A stretch of DNA of 64,000 nucleotides from Elusimicrobiota bacterium (GCA_016218575.1 JACRDN010000014.1:1-64000), one strand, 5' to 3'; numbered from the stretch's first letter, positions 1 through 9,044 are shown. The notes: generated by a model not told the origin, from the sequence alone. A program made the numbers and translations.

Positions 1-159
1 ATCGGCCGAAGATGGGCCTGCCTGAAGGGCCGGGGCACTTTTGGGCTGCGACTTCGTCTCTCGTCACTCACATACCGCTGCGGGTATGCTCGCTCCTCGA
101 TCCTCGTCTCGCTCCAAAATTGCCCCGGCCAGTTGGTCATAGTATTTCATTGCGAGCCC
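1..159. repeat. Partial copy of 270-bp palindromic insertion element
   Basis: These 159 bases match 15532-15690 with three substitutions and no gaps, so they are the right-hand part of the same element; the left part lies outside the window. The copy ends in the terminal inverted repeat GCGAGCCC at 152-159. On the minus strand this end supplies the last three codons and the stop of the lemA-family gene (Gly-Ser-Gln-stop). The near identity over 15 kb points to recent movement or gene conversion. Confidence 0.85.
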
Positions 160-743
160 TCAAACTTCACCTGCGGCGCCTGCTGGGCTTGGGCAGCCGC
201 CTCGAAATAGGGGCGCCCCTTGAAGCCGGAGAAGTTGGCGATCAAGGCGGCGGGCATGCGCCGGATGGCCGTGTTGTAGGCGACAGCAATTTCGTTGAAG
301 GCCCGGCGCTCGACCGCGATGCGGTTTTCCGTTCCTTCGAGCTGGACCTGCAGGTCTCGGAAGTTGGCGTTGGCCTTGAGCTCGGGATATTTCTCGACCA
401 CCACCAGGAGGCGGCTCAGGGCCCCGCTCAAGGCGCCCTGGGCGTCCTCGAATTTTTTGAATTGGCCCGGATCGTTGAGGAGGCCTTTGTCCACGTTGAG
501 GCCGCCCACGCGCGAGCGAGCTTCGACTACGGCGGCCAAGGTGGATTTCTCGAAATGGGCTGCGCCCTTGACCGTTTCCACCAGGTTCGGGACGAGGTCC
601 GCCCTGCGCTGGTAGACGTTCTGGACCTGGGCCCAGGCTCCGCTCACAGCCTCCTGTTTGCCGACCAGGCTGTTGTAGGTCCCCACGGCCCAAAGGACAG
701 CCACCAGCGCGAAGAGCCCCAGCGCGGACAGTAGCGTTTTCAT
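147..743 (-). CDS. lemA: LemA family protein
   Basis: LemA-family protein of 198 residues with one N-terminal membrane helix (about residues 4-22) followed by the helical LemA domain. Family signatures are clear: the QRRADLVPNLV block near residue 46, then SALSRLLVVVEKYPELKAN and the LEGTENRIAVER block. LemA proteins are membrane-anchored with the helical domain outside the inner membrane; their biochemical role is unsettled. The start has a GGAAG-like ribosome site. The gene lies 10 bp downstream of ahcY, so the two are probably cotranscribed. The last three codons and stop come from the palindromic element at the window edge. The natural family C-terminus ends near the preceding VKF, so little was probably lost. 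Confidence 0.93.
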   Translation of the reverse strand: MKTLLSALGLFALVAVLWAVGTYNSLVGKQEAVSGAWAQVQNVYQRRADLVPNLVETVKGAAHFEKSTLAAVVEARSRVGGLNVDKGLLNDPGQFKKFEDAQGALSGALSRLLVVVEKYPELKANANFRDLQVQLEGTENRIAVERRAFNEIAVAYNTAIRRMPAALIANFSGFKGRPYFEAAAQAQQAPQVKFEGSQ

Positions 744-753
744 GGCTTCCCAA

Positions 754-2067
754 TTAATAGCGGTAATGCTCGGGCTTAAAGGGCCCCTCGGGGCTGATCC
801 CGAGGTAATCGGCCTGTTCCTTGGAGAGCTTGGTGAGCTTTGCTCCCAGCTTCTTGAGGTGCAGGCGAGCCACCTTCTCGTCCAATGCCTTGGGCAAGGT
901 GTAGACCTGGTTCTTGTATTTTCCCTTGCCGCGGTTGGCCCAGAGCTCGACCTGGGCCATGACTTGGTTGGTGAAGGAGTTGCTCATCACGAAGGATGGG
1001 TGCCCGGAGGCGCAGCCGAGGTTGACCAGGCGCCCGGAGGCCAGCACGGTCAGGACCTTGCCGTCGGGCCAGACGTATTGGTCCACTTGGGGCTTGATGT
1101 TGACCTTGCGCAGCTTCTTGTCGTCCTCCAAAGAGGCGACCTCGATCTCGAGGTCGAAATGGCCGATATTGCAGACGATGGCCTGGGACTTCATCTTGTC
1201 CATGTGCTCGCGGCGGATCACGTCCCGGCAGCCCGTGGTGGTGACGAAAATGTCTCCGGCCGCCGCGGCGTCCTCCATGGTGACGACCTGGTAGCCCTCC
1301 ATGCAGGCCTGCAGGGCGCAGATGGGGTCTATCTCGGTCACGAGCACCCGCGCGCCCATGCCCCGGAGGGAGTGGGCGCAGCCCTTGCCCACGTCGCCGT
1401 AGCCGCAGATGACGGCTACCTTTCCCGCCACCATGACGTCGGTGGCGCGCTTGATGCCGTCTATCAGCGATTCCCGGCAGCCGTAGAGATTGTCGAATTT
1501 GGACTTGGTGACGGAGTCGTTGACGTTGATCGCGGGGCACTTGAGCGAGCCTGCGGCATGGCGCTGGTAGAGGCGGTGCACCCCGGTCGTGGTCTCCTCG
1601 GAAAGGCCGGCGATGTCCTTGAAGAGCTCCGGGTATTTGTCATGGACCATGTTGGTGAGGTCCCCGCCGTCGTCCAGGAGCAAGGTCGGCCCGGAGCCGT
1701 CGGGCCAGCGCAAAGTCTGCTCGACGCACCAGTCGTACTCCGCCAAGCTTTCGCCCTTCCAGGCGAAGACCGGGACCCCGGCTTTCGCCACGGCTGCCGC
1801 GGCGTGGTCCTGGGTTGAGAATATGTTGCAGGAGCTCCAGCGCACCGAGGCTCCCAGCTCCACCAAGGTGTCGATGAGGACCGCGGTCTCGATGGTCATG
1901 TGCAGGCAGCCCGCGATCCGGGCTCCCTTCAGGGGGTTCTTTCCTTTATATTCCTCCCGCAGGGCCATGAGCCCGGGCATTTCGCTCTCCGCGATGGTTA
2001 TTTCCTTCTGTCCCCACTCGGCAAGGCTGATGTCCTTCACTTTATAGTCCATGGTGGCGGTGGTCAT
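754..2067 (-). CDS. ahcY: Adenosylhomocysteinase
   Basis: S-adenosylhomocysteine hydrolase, which reversibly splits SAH to adenosine and homocysteine and so keeps methyltransferases free of product inhibition; cytosolic, NAD-dependent. Visible features include the N-terminal substrate domain ([26 protein letters not shown]), the catalytic-region [13 protein letters not shown] motif, the NAD-binding [10 protein letters not shown] loop and the C-terminal KPEHYRY ending typical of the family. Length (437 aa from the chosen start) is normal. I start at the ATG at 2067 because AAGGAGAG lies just upstream; an in-frame extension lacks a site. It heads a short operon with the lemA-family gene and is divergent from the mscS gene. 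Confidence 0.96.
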   Translation of the reverse strand: MTTATMDYKVKDISLAEWGQKEITIAESEMPGLMALREEYKGKNPLKGARIAGCLHMTIETAVLIDTLVELGASVRWSSCNIFSTQDHAAAAVAKAGVPVFAWKGESLAEYDWCVEQTLRWPDGSGPTLLLDDGGDLTNMVHDKYPELFKDIAGLSEETTTGVHRLYQRHAAGSLKCPAINVNDSVTKSKFDNLYGCRESLIDGIKRATDVMVAGKVAVICGYGDVGKGCAHSLRGMGARVLVTEIDPICALQACMEGYQVVTMEDAAAAGDIFVTTTGCRDVIRREHMDKMKSQAIVCNIGHFDLEIEVASLEDDKKLRKVNIKPQVDQYVWPDGKVLTVLASGRLVNLGCASGHPSFVMSNSFTNQVMAQVELWANRGKGKYKNQVYTLPKALDEKVARLHLKKLGAKLTKLSKEQADYLGISPEGPFKPEHYRY

Positions 2068-2092
2068 AGCTCTCCTTTTTTTGAACATTGGG

Positions 2093-2098
2093 ATTATA
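2093..2098 (-). promoter_or_regulatory. Probable -10 element of ahcY-lemA
   Basis: TATAAT on the minus strand, 25 bases upstream of the ahcY start, in the 70-bp gap shared with the divergent mscS gene. I see no convincing -35 hexamer at 16-18 bp, so this is a -10 call only. The gap is too short for an SAH riboswitch. Confidence 0.4.
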
Positions 2099-2137
2099 CA
2101 AATAAATTGTTATCATGCGGTCCATGGTGCTGGACAT

Positions 2138-3160
2138 ATGACCGCCTACTTCTACGCTGGCGCGGTTTTCCTGTCCTTGGTGCTTGGCATGCTGGTCCTG
2201 CGCCGCGCGGCGCTCGGGCGCATGAGGGCCTGGGCCAAGAGAACCGTTTGGGAGGGCGACGACTTGCTGGTCGAGCACCTGGCCCAGGTCCGGCCTTGGG
2301 AGGGGCTTCTCTTGGCCCTCTATCTGTCGGTTCGCTCCCTCCAGATTCCGGCTTCGGCGCACCGCTTCCTTTATGTTTTCTTGGTCCTGGTTCTGACCTA
2401 CCGCGCGGTGCGCCTGCTCCAGGACGCGGCCGCTTTCGCGGTGCGGCGCCTGGCCCTTCCCGAGCCTGGGCAGGCCCAGGCCATTGCCCAGTCCACGGTG
2501 CGCAACATCATTTACCTCCTCAACGCTTTGATCTGGGTGGGAGCGCTTCTCTTCGCCCTGGGCAATCTTGGCATCAACATCACCGCCATGCTCACGGGCC
2601 TGGGCATCGGGGGCGTGGCCGTGGCCCTGGCGGCCCAGGCGGTGCTGAGCGACCTCTTCTCGGCCATGGCCATCTTCCTCGACAGGCCTTTCGTGGTCGG
2701 GGACGCCATCGCGGTGGACTCCTTTTCGGGCACGGTGGAGCAGATCGGGATCAAGACCACGAGGGTGCGTTCCGTTTCCGGCGAGCTCCTGGTTTTTCCG
2801 AACTCCTTCCTGGCCTCGGCCAAGATACGCAATTTCCGCTATCTGCGCGAGCGCCGGGCGACTTTGTCCCTGGGGATCTCGCGCCGGACGCCGCTCGAGA
2901 AGATCAGACGGGTGGGGCCGCTTGTCCGCGAGATTGTCTCGAAAGCGCCCGCGGCGCGCCTGGAGCGGGTCCATCTCAACGAGATCGCGGAGGCCGCCTT
3001 CAAGTTCGAGGCGGTTTATGTCGTCATGGACCCGGATTTCAACCGCTATATGGACCTCCAAGAGGAGATTCACTTCGCCCTGATCGAGGGCCTCAAAAAA
3101 GAGGGGATATCCCTCGCTTACCCGACGCAAGTGCTCCTCCAAGAGCCCCAGAGCGCCTAG
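2138..3160 (+). CDS. MscS-family mechanosensitive ion channel
   Basis: Small-conductance mechanosensitive channel, about 340 residues. Four or so hydrophobic helices fill the first half; the pore-lining TM3 is recognisable as the Gly/Ala-rich stretch GIGGVAVALAAQAVLSDLF, followed by the beta domain that opens with FLDRPFVVGDAI and the VSGELLVFPNS strand. The family releases solutes through the inner membrane under hypo-osmotic shock. The start at 2138 is chosen because the in-frame region upstream overlaps the ahcY promoter. The gene ends with a 4-bp overlap against the convergent yaeQ-like gene. Confidence 0.93.
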   Translation: MTAYFYAGAVFLSLVLGMLVLRRAALGRMRAWAKRTVWEGDDLLVEHLAQVRPWEGLLLALYLSVRSLQIPASAHRFLYVFLVLVLTYRAVRLLQDAAAFAVRRLALPEPGQAQAIAQSTVRNIIYLLNALIWVGALLFALGNLGINITAMLTGLGIGGVAVALAAQAVLSDLFSAMAIFLDRPFVVGDAIAVDSFSGTVEQIGIKTTRVRSVSGELLVFPNSFLASAKIRNFRYLRERRATLSLGISRRTPLEKIRRVGPLVREIVSKAPAARLERVHLNEIAEAAFKFEAVYVVMDPDFNRYMDLQEEIHFALIEGLKKEGISLAYPTQVLLQEPQSA

Positions 3161-3681
3161 ACTTTCTTCAGCTCGGCCACGATGGGGCGCTCATTGACGA
3201 CCGCGTTGAGCATGAGCCCTCGGCTCTCGCCGTAGACCTCGGTTTTCTCTGCCACGCAGGCGATCCAGGATTTAAAGGAGCCTTCGGGCCAGGCCCAGAT
3301 CTCGACGCGCTTGGAGCGTTCGAGACAGTCCCCTAGGTCCTTGCGCAGGCGCCGGGCCTGGCGCTCGTCGGCTTTGAGCGCTACGATGCGGGCTTGGGGC
3401 AGGCGCCGCAGGAGCTTGCCGAGCTTGTGGAGGCTCACCTGGCCGCACTCGACCCAGAGCCGTATCTCCCCGCCCTGGTCCAAGGCCATGAGGTCCGGGA
3501 TGAACTCCTGGGCGGCCAAAGCCGGATGCTTGGCGCTGGCCTCGACGACCGGTTCCCAGTCCCAGAACAAAAGGTAGGCGGCGAGCTTCAAGGCCAAGTG
3601 CTCTCCGGTCTCGTTGGGGCCGGGGACCAGGAGGAGCTTGCGCGATCCGCCGTTGACGTGGAGGTCGCAGCGGATCTTCAT
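3157..3681 (-). CDS. yaeQ: YaeQ family protein
   Basis: Protein of 174 residues matching the YaeQ family throughout: it opens with MKIRCDLHVNG, carries a GEHLALKLAAYLLFW segment, then PDLMALDQGGEIRLWVECG, which is the PD-(D/E)XK-fold core. YaeQ has a nuclease-like fold, but its substrate is not known; links to RfaH-type regulation are historical and weak. It is separated by 9 bp from the upstream sterol-desaturase-like gene, so it probably sits at the end of the aminotransferase operon. It converges on mscS with overlapping stops. Confidence 0.9.
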   Translation of the reverse strand: MKIRCDLHVNGGSRKLLLVPGPNETGEHLALKLAAYLLFWDWEPVVEASAKHPALAAQEFIPDLMALDQGGEIRLWVECGQVSLHKLGKLLRRLPQARIVALKADERQARRLRKDLGDCLERSKRVEIWAWPEGSFKSWIACVAEKTEVYGESRGLMLNAVVNERPIVAELKKV

Positions 3682-3690
3682 GCGGCCGGG

Positions 3691-4473
3691 CTATTTGAAG
3701 GGCAAAGCCAGGAGCCAAAGCAGGCTCTGGGCCCGCCACTGGCGGTGTTCGGGAAGGCCCAAGCTCATCTCCAAGTGGCCGTCCCGGGGCTGGGCGCGGT
3801 AGCTCGAGAATATCCAGTCCCACCAGGGCACGTTGAAGCTGAAATTGCTGTTGGTCTCGCCCGCGTCCATGCTGTGGTGCACCCGGTGCATGTCGGGCGT
3901 GACCAGGACCAGCCTCAGCGTCCGGTCAACCCCCGCCGGCAGGTTAATGTCGGCGTGGTTGAAGAGCGATGTCGCGTTGAGAACGATCTCGAAGGCGGCC
4001 ACGGCACTCCAATGCGCGCCGAGCGCGGCCACGGCGGCGAACTTGATGGCCATGGAGATAAGGATCTCCAGGGGATGGAAGCGCAGCCCCGTGGTGAGGT
4101 CCAGGTCCACGTCGGTGTGGTGGACCTGATGCAGTCGCCAGAGAATGGGCGCGCGGTGGAAAATCCTGTGCTGCCAGTATATGACGAGATCGAGGGCCAG
4201 GAAGCCCGCGGCGAGCTCAAACCCCGCCGGCAGATCCAATCGGTTGAAGAGGCCCCAGCTGCGGGACTCGGCGAGCTTGGCCCAATCCGCCAGGACCAAA
4301 GGCAGGCCCAGGCGCAGGGCCAGGGCGTCCAGGGCCAGGATGCCGAGGTTGCTTCGCCAACGGAAAAGCCTCGAGGCCGCCAAGGGGCGGCGGGGGGAAA
4401 GCCGTTCCCAAATCCCCGAAAGCGAGAAGGCCCCGGCGAATCCCCCTAGCCGCGCGGCCGCCTCTGGCGTCAT
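3691..4473 (-). CDS. Sterol desaturase / fatty acid hydroxylase family protein
   Basis: Integral-membrane di-iron oxygenase family protein of 260 residues. The histidine clusters that bind iron are all present: WQHRIFH, LHQVHHTD and MHRVHHS, separated by hydrophobic segments. Such enzymes hydroxylate or desaturate lipids at the membrane face using O2; the substrate here is unknown. The ATG at 4473 overlaps the stop of the upstream aminotransferase as ATGA, which fixes the start and implies translational coupling. A much longer open frame continues upstream but is only an out-of-frame read of the aminotransferase gene. Confidence 0.88.
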   Translation of the reverse strand: MTPEAAARLGGFAGAFSLSGIWERLSPRRPLAASRLFRWRSNLGILALDALALRLGLPLVLADWAKLAESRSWGLFNRLDLPAGFELAAGFLALDLVIYWQHRIFHRAPILWRLHQVHHTDVDLDLTTGLRFHPLEILISMAIKFAAVAALGAHWSAVAAFEIVLNATSLFNHADINLPAGVDRTLRLVLVTPDMHRVHHSMDAGETNSNFSFNVPWWDWIFSSYRAQPRDGHLEMSLGLPEHRQWRAQSLLWLLALPFK

Positions 4474-5654
4474 CGCCGGGCGAGGAAGTCTCCGATGCGC
4501 CGGGCCGCCAGCGCCAGCTTCTCCTTCGGCGCCACCAAGGAGAATCGGATGTAGCTTTCCCCATGCGGCCCGAAGCCGACTCCCGGGGAAAGCACCACGC
4601 CTTTCTCGAGGATGAGGCTCTCGGCGAAGGCCAGAGAGCCTTTCTTGCGGGCAACCTCGGGAAGCCGGCCCCAGAGGTACATGGCCGCCCTCGGGGCGGG
4701 CACTTCCCAGCCGATGCCGGCCAGGGCCGCCACCAAGGCGTCCCGGCGCTCGCGGTAGACGCGGCAAGCCTCGGCGATGGAGTCTTGGGGGCCGTTCAAG
4801 GCCTCGACCGCGGCCCTTTGGATGAAGCTCGGGATGCCGTAGTCGAGGAAGCCCTTGAATTTCCCGAGGTGCGCGATGGCCTCGGCGTTGCCGACGACAA
4901 ATCCGATGCGCCAGCCCGCCATGGAATAGGTTTTGGAGAGGGAGTGGAACTCCACGGCGCGCCTGCGCGCTCCCGGGAGCTGGAGAATGGAGGGAGCGCG
5001 GTAGCCGTCGAAGGTGAGCTCGGAATAAGCGTTGTCGTAGGCCACCAGGCACCCGTGTCTGCGCGAGAAGGCCAGGGCCTCCTCCAGGAGCCCGGCGTCC
5101 TCCAGCACCGCCCCCGTGGGGTTGTTGGGGTAGTTGAGCAGGAGTATCTTGCAGCGCCTCGCGGCCTCGGCCGGGATTTTTTTGAGGTTGGGGAGGAAGC
5201 CGTTCTCTTCCTTCAAGGGCATGAGGAAGGGCTTGCCCCCCGCCAGGATCACCCCGTTGTAATGCACGGGGTAGCAGGGATTGGGGACGAGGACTCCCTG
5301 CCCCGGTTCCAGGAGCGCCATGAACAAATGGGCGAGGCCTTCTTTCGACCCCACCAAGGGCAGCACCTCTTTTTCCGGGTCCAGGGCCACGTTGAAGCGT
5401 CTTGAATACCAGGCGGCGATGGCTTTTCTCAGCTCCGGAAGCCCTTGGGTTTGGGGGTAGCGGTGGGTCCAGGGCTCATCCACGGCCGCCTTCAAGGCCG
5501 CGACCACGTTTGGGGGGCTCGCAAGATCGGGGCTGCCCTGCCCCAGGTCTATGATGGGAAGTCCCGCGGCCTGGGCCTGGAGCTTGAGGGCATGGAGCCG
5601 GACAAAAAGGTAAGGAGGAAGGCCTGAAAGTTTTTTGGATGGAATCGGGCGCAT
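4470..5654 (-). CDS. Class I/II PLP-dependent aminotransferase (DapL/AlaA-like)
   Basis: Aminotransferase of fold type I, 394 residues. The PLP-binding lysine is in SLSKTYSMAGWR, the substrate-domain NYPNNPTG motif is intact, and the C-terminal arginine motif appears as SYIRFSL. The overall pattern (IIDLGQGSPDLASPP near the start, then HRYPQTQGLPELR) is closest to the LL-diaminopimelate aminotransferase and alanine/aspartate aminotransferase groups. DapL would make LL-diaminopimelate for lysine and peptidoglycan, but I cannot separate this from a general alanine aminotransferase. It is first in the operon with the desaturase-like and yaeQ-like genes. Confidence 0.85.
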   Translation of the reverse strand: MRPIPSKKLSGLPPYLFVRLHALKLQAQAAGLPIIDLGQGSPDLASPPNVVAALKAAVDEPWTHRYPQTQGLPELRKAIAAWYSRRFNVALDPEKEVLPLVGSKEGLAHLFMALLEPGQGVLVPNPCYPVHYNGVILAGGKPFLMPLKEENGFLPNLKKIPAEAARRCKILLLNYPNNPTGAVLEDAGLLEEALAFSRRHGCLVAYDNAYSELTFDGYRAPSILQLPGARRRAVEFHSLSKTYSMAGWRIGFVVGNAEAIAHLGKFKGFLDYGIPSFIQRAAVEALNGPQDSIAEACRVYRERRDALVAALAGIGWEVPAPRAAMYLWGRLPEVARKKGSLAFAESLILEKGVVLSPGVGFGPHGESYIRFSLVAPKEKLALAARRIGDFLARR

Positions 5655-5686
5655 GAATTCGATGCCATTATACTATTATAAAAGCC

Positions 5687-6112
5687 ATGCGAACCATGAC
5701 GCGCCTGGTGGCCTTGGGGCTTCTCGTCTGTTTGGGGGCGGCGATATTGCGCCTGGACTGGCCCAAATACCAACGCCTCAAGGCCCGCGGGGTCTGGGTC
5801 GAGGGTTGGGTCACGGCCAAGGGCCTGGGGGAGAAGGACTCGGTCAGCTACTCTTTCTTGGTCGGGTCCAAGCTTTACAGCGGCGAGGGCCGCGCCGGCT
5901 ATGGCAATCCCGCCTTCCCGTCTCTGGCGGTGGAGGACAGGGTTATCGTCTATTACCTGCCCCAGAACCCGGATGTCTCCTGCCTGGGCGTTCCTATGGA
6001 GCTTCTCAGGGAGCAGAACCGGGTGATGGCCTGGCTGATACTGATCCTGGGGATGTTCCTGGGCTTGATCCTATACCAGGAGTTTAATTCCCGGCCGGAT
6101 GTAAGGCGCTGA
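5687..6112 (+). CDS. DUF3592-type membrane protein
   Basis: 141-residue protein with two membrane helices (about 7-24 and 114-133) flanking a small beta-rich domain. The VEGWVTAKGL start of the domain, the YSFLVGSKLYSGEG strand pair and VYYLPQNPDVSCL near the end match DUF3592, a family of unknown function. A TATACT hexamer lies only 12 bases before the ATG and no Shine-Dalgarno is present, so the message may have an extremely short leader. The 3' end overlaps the next gene on the opposite strand by 29 bp. Confidence 0.75.
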   Translation: MRTMTRLVALGLLVCLGAAILRLDWPKYQRLKARGVWVEGWVTAKGLGEKDSVSYSFLVGSKLYSGEGRAGYGNPAFPSLAVEDRVIVYYLPQNPDVSCLGVPMELLREQNRVMAWLILILGMFLGLILYQEFNSRPDVRR

Positions 6113-6887
6113 GGTCCTTGTAGAGCAGGATCGAGAAGGCCACTATCCAGCTTCCCACGATCCCTCCCGCCCACTCGCTGATAAAGCTCGCGGCCTGCCC
6201 TCCCGCGAAGGAAAGGCTTTGCGGCAGGACGGTCAGAGCCAAGCCCGAGCCCAAGCGGAGGGCGAGCATGACGAGCATGTTGGTGAGCATTACGGCGAGG
6301 CTTGCCGCGATGAGGTTTCCCACCACCTTGCCCATGTGCGCGATCGCGATCTGCTTGCTGCGCGCCAGCGCCGCAGGTCCCACGTAGCCCTCCAGGAGCA
6401 CCGACAGGTGCACGAAGCAGTAGCGGATGGAGAGGATGACCCCGGGGACGATGAGGAGAATATAGCCCAGCACGATGTAGAGAAGGGCCCGCAGCTGGGT
6501 GAGGGCGAAGGGCCAGAAGCGCTGGAAAGAGAAGGAGTAGGATTGCTGGAAATCCAGGGCTTCGCCCTTGTCGCGGAAGTACAGGGAGAAGATGAGGGCC
6601 ATGAAGGCCAGGGCTTGGATCATCTTGCTGATTAAGGCCACGGGGATGAGAAGCAGGGCGCCCAGTTGCCCCGCCATGAGGGCCTCGCGCAGGGATTCCT
6701 TGCTGGTAAGCCCGGTCATAGCCATGACCGCGCTCATGAGAACGAAACCGGGCAAAAGCCCGGCCCCAACGATAAGGGCGGTCTCGCCGAGCCCGGCCTT
6801 GGCCAGGCCGAAACTGGCTTTAAGCAAAGCCCCGAGCTTGCGCGGCTCTGCCGGCGCGGGCGGCGCTTGAGGGGTGATGTCTTCCAT
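6084..6887 (-). CDS. Multi-spanning membrane protein, DUF975/YciC-like
   Basis: 267-residue protein with about six membrane helices and a Pro-rich cytoplasmic N-terminus. The stretch LLIVPGVILSIRYCF followed by a conserved Glu a few residues later resembles the core of DUF975/YciC-type membrane proteins, whose role is unknown. The start is supported by AGGAG nine bases upstream. It lies 28 bp downstream of the secreted protease gene and is probably cotranscribed with it, which makes a membrane partner for that protease possible but unproven. Confidence 0.7.
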   Translation of the reverse strand: MEDITPQAPPAPAEPRKLGALLKASFGLAKAGLGETALIVGAGLLPGFVLMSAVMAMTGLTSKESLREALMAGQLGALLLIPVALISKMIQALAFMALIFSLYFRDKGEALDFQQSYSFSFQRFWPFALTQLRALLYIVLGYILLIVPGVILSIRYCFVHLSVLLEGYVGPAALARSKQIAIAHMGKVVGNLIAASLAVMLTNMLVMLALRLGSGLALTVLPQSLSFAGGQAASFISEWAGGIVGSWIVAFSILLYKDLSALHPAGN

Positions 6888-6915
6888 TTTTAGGGCTCCT
6901 ATATTTTAGCATAAA

Positions 6916-8058
6916 CTAATCCGGCTCTCCGGGCGCCGCCAACGCGGCGGCCCAGATCGGAATTTTGCTGAGAGCGTCTTCGGGCACGTCATCGTGGTAA
7001 TTGAGGCCCCAGGAGTTGCGGGACTTGAATACCCGCGCGCCCTCCGGATTTCTGCCGTAGCCGGTCAATACGAATATGTGGAAGGAACCGCGCTTGAAGC
7101 GCTCTCCCTTGCCGTCCCTCCAACCGTCGAGGTCGTGAAGGTCTATCCCGAAGACTACGGGGCGCGCGGCTTGCTTGCCGCAGAGCTGGCGCCTGATCCA
7201 GCCGGCGGCGCCGTCCACCCGAGAGCCTCCGGCGAGCTTCACGATGCGCATATGTTCGAAGTTGTATGCCTTGCGCACGTCGGCGCGGTCCCGGAGGATT
7301 TCGTCCAGCTTGCCCTGGTCGTTGCGGCCGAGTATCAGGTCCGCGATGGAGTCGTGCTGGGCGTCTAAATCCTGCCGCGGGTCGAGTTTCCCCGCCCAGA
7401 AGGAATGGGCGATCGCCTGGGCCCGCAAAGCGAGCTTGATGCTTTGCGCGAGGGATTTTAGCTCGTCCTCCCTATGCGGGAAGCCTTGGCTCATGAGCAC
7501 CAGGCGGACGGCCAAAGACAGGGTGGGGTAGCGCTTAAAGAGGGCGTCCACCTCGGCCTTCGTTTCCCGCCGGCCGTATCGAGTGGGGCTTTGGAGCTCG
7601 AGGAGCCTATGGATCGTATAATCCCGCCAGTCGCGGTAATTGTCTATGGTTTCTCCCAAGGGCACGGTCTTTCGGCGCGCCACTCCGTTCCATAGCGCGA
7701 CGCGCAGGTCCCAGAGGGAATCTCCGCCCTCGGCATGGTTAAAGGCGTCTTCGATATCCGCGGCCGTGAGCCTGGGGATGAAATCGCCCTGGTCCATCAG
7801 CCTGCGAAAGAACCACGGGGAGCCCACCGTGCTCATGACCAGGAGGTCGGCCGGGGACAGCATCTCGGCCTTCCCGGAGGAGCGCCGGATCGCGGCCTCG
7901 AGGAGTCGGGTCGCGGCGAAGGCATGGCAGGCGCTCAAGTCCTGCTGGCGCTCGATCGGCGGCCCGGGAATCTGCCAGGACACGTCGCACTCGAGCTTCT
8001 CGGCCCAAGCCGGCGCCAGCCCGGCGAGGACAAGGACCGAGGCGAACTTCATCAACAT
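6916..8058 (-). CDS. Secreted papain-like (C1) cysteine protease homologue
   Basis: 380 residues with a signal peptide (about 1-19, cut after AWA). The catalytic arrangement of the papain clan is visible: RQQDLSACHAFAATRL (Gln and Cys), then SFHIFVLTGYGRN (His) and VFKSRNSWG (Asn). Between them lies a roughly 230-residue helical insertion that I do not recognise, making it longer than a simple papain domain. It should act in the periplasm or outside the cell. A TATACT element sits 7 bases before the ATG, so the transcript is probably leaderless. The neighbour downstream is a membrane protein of unknown role. Confidence 0.72.
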   Translation of the reverse strand: MLMKFASVLVLAGLAPAWAEKLECDVSWQIPGPPIERQQDLSACHAFAATRLLEAAIRRSSGKAEMLSPADLLVMSTVGSPWFFRRLMDQGDFIPRLTAADIEDAFNHAEGGDSLWDLRVALWNGVARRKTVPLGETIDNYRDWRDYTIHRLLELQSPTRYGRRETKAEVDALFKRYPTLSLAVRLVLMSQGFPHREDELKSLAQSIKLALRAQAIAHSFWAGKLDPRQDLDAQHDSIADLILGRNDQGKLDEILRDRADVRKAYNFEHMRIVKLAGGSRVDGAAGWIRRQLCGKQAARPVVFGIDLHDLDGWRDGKGERFKRGSFHIFVLTGYGRNPEGARVFKSRNSWGLNYHDDVPEDALSKIPIWAAALAAPGEPD

Positions 8059-8165
8059 GGGTGGTAGTATAACGGGGCCCCGGGAAATTGCAAGGGCCGA
8101 GTCTTCCCGGGCATGATCGGAAGAGGGCGATTCTTGACTATATCGTATAATGGGAGCTCATATCC

Positions 8166-9044
8166 ATGAACCTCTTTTCTCGTAAGATTTTCTCGGGAGT
8201 ATCTCCCACGGACAAGGATTGGGAGAACCATTTGGCCCAGGCTCATGGGAAAACGCCGGGGATGACGGAGAAATGCTTCGCGGGATTTCCCACCGACCTC
8301 GGGCCCAACACCTACGAAGTCATGGCGAGCGCCTTGGATGAGTTCCAAGGCAAACCGATCGAGGTCCTGGACCTGGCTTGCGGAGACGGCTACATCACCC
8401 CTTTATGTCTGAGCCGCATGCAAGAGGGAGGCCGCTTCGTGGGCGTTGACATGGTTGCCTCCGAAGTTGGGTCCGCGAATGAGAGATTCCGGAGGGAAAA
8501 TGTCGAGTTTCTGCAAGCCCGAGCCCAAGAGCTGCCTTTCCCAAGCGGAAGTTTTGACGTCGTCATCTGCCACTTAGCCTTGATGCTCATGGTCCCCATC
8601 GAGCCTGTCGTGGCCGAGGTCCGCAGGGTTTTGCGCCCGGGCGGGACGTTCGCGGCCGTCGTAGGGCGCAACGCGTCCTCGGGCGGGCTCTACGGCTTGA
8701 TGGGGAGCGAAATTTCCCAATTCATTAAAACAGAGCTTTCAAAAGGAGCCGCTTTCCGCACCGGCGATTCGCGGCTTGAGTCCAGGGAGGGGATTCAAGA
8801 GCTCTTCGATCCGCGGTACTTCCTCCCCAATATCAATTTCCAGGATTTTACCTTGAAAATCAGCGGAGCCCCCGGGACTCTCATGGGAATTTTGGAACAC
8901 TTCTACATCCTCAATATTTTAGGCGAAGCGGCCAAGAAAAAAGTCCGCGCGGATTTGCTGCGCCATTTGGAAGGCAAGGCAAAACAGCAGGGCGAGGTCC
9001 TGCTTGGGCTTCCCTTGCTGAAATTTAAAGTCAAGACTCGATGA
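8166..9044 (+). CDS. Class I SAM-dependent methyltransferase
   Basis: 292-residue methyltransferase. Motif I is VLDLACGDGYITP, followed by the acidic GVDMV strand, LPFPSGSFDVVICHLAL and VRRVLRPGGTFAAVVG, the usual order for the UbiE/Coq5-like Rossmann superfamily. The C-terminal third is variable and probably reads the substrate, which I cannot predict. A TATAAT box lies at 8146-8151. The stop overlaps the start of the lipoprotein-like gene by 4 bp, so these two are translated together ahead of the export operon. Confidence 0.85.
   Translation: MNLFSRKIFSGVSPTDKDWENHLAQAHGKTPGMTEKCFAGFPTDLGPNTYEVMASALDEFQGKPIEVLDLACGDGYITPLCLSRMQEGGRFVGVDMVASEVGSANERFRRENVEFLQARAQELPFPSGSFDVVICHLALMLMVPIEPVVAEVRRVLRPGGTFAAVVGRNASSGGLYGLMGSEISQFIKTELSKGAAFRTGDSRLESREGIQELFDPRYFLPNINFQDFTLKISGAPGTLMGILEHFYILNILGEAAKKKVRADLLRHLEGKAKQQGEVLLGLPLLKFKVKTR

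Noticed and set aside
2068-2137. SAH riboswitch before ahcY
   Set aside because: The gap is only 70 bp and shared with a divergent gene; no SAH-type fold fits.
3691-5052. 453-codon version of the desaturase-like gene
   Set aside because: The first 193 codons are an out-of-frame read of the aminotransferase; the ATGA overlap at 4470-4473 marks the real start.
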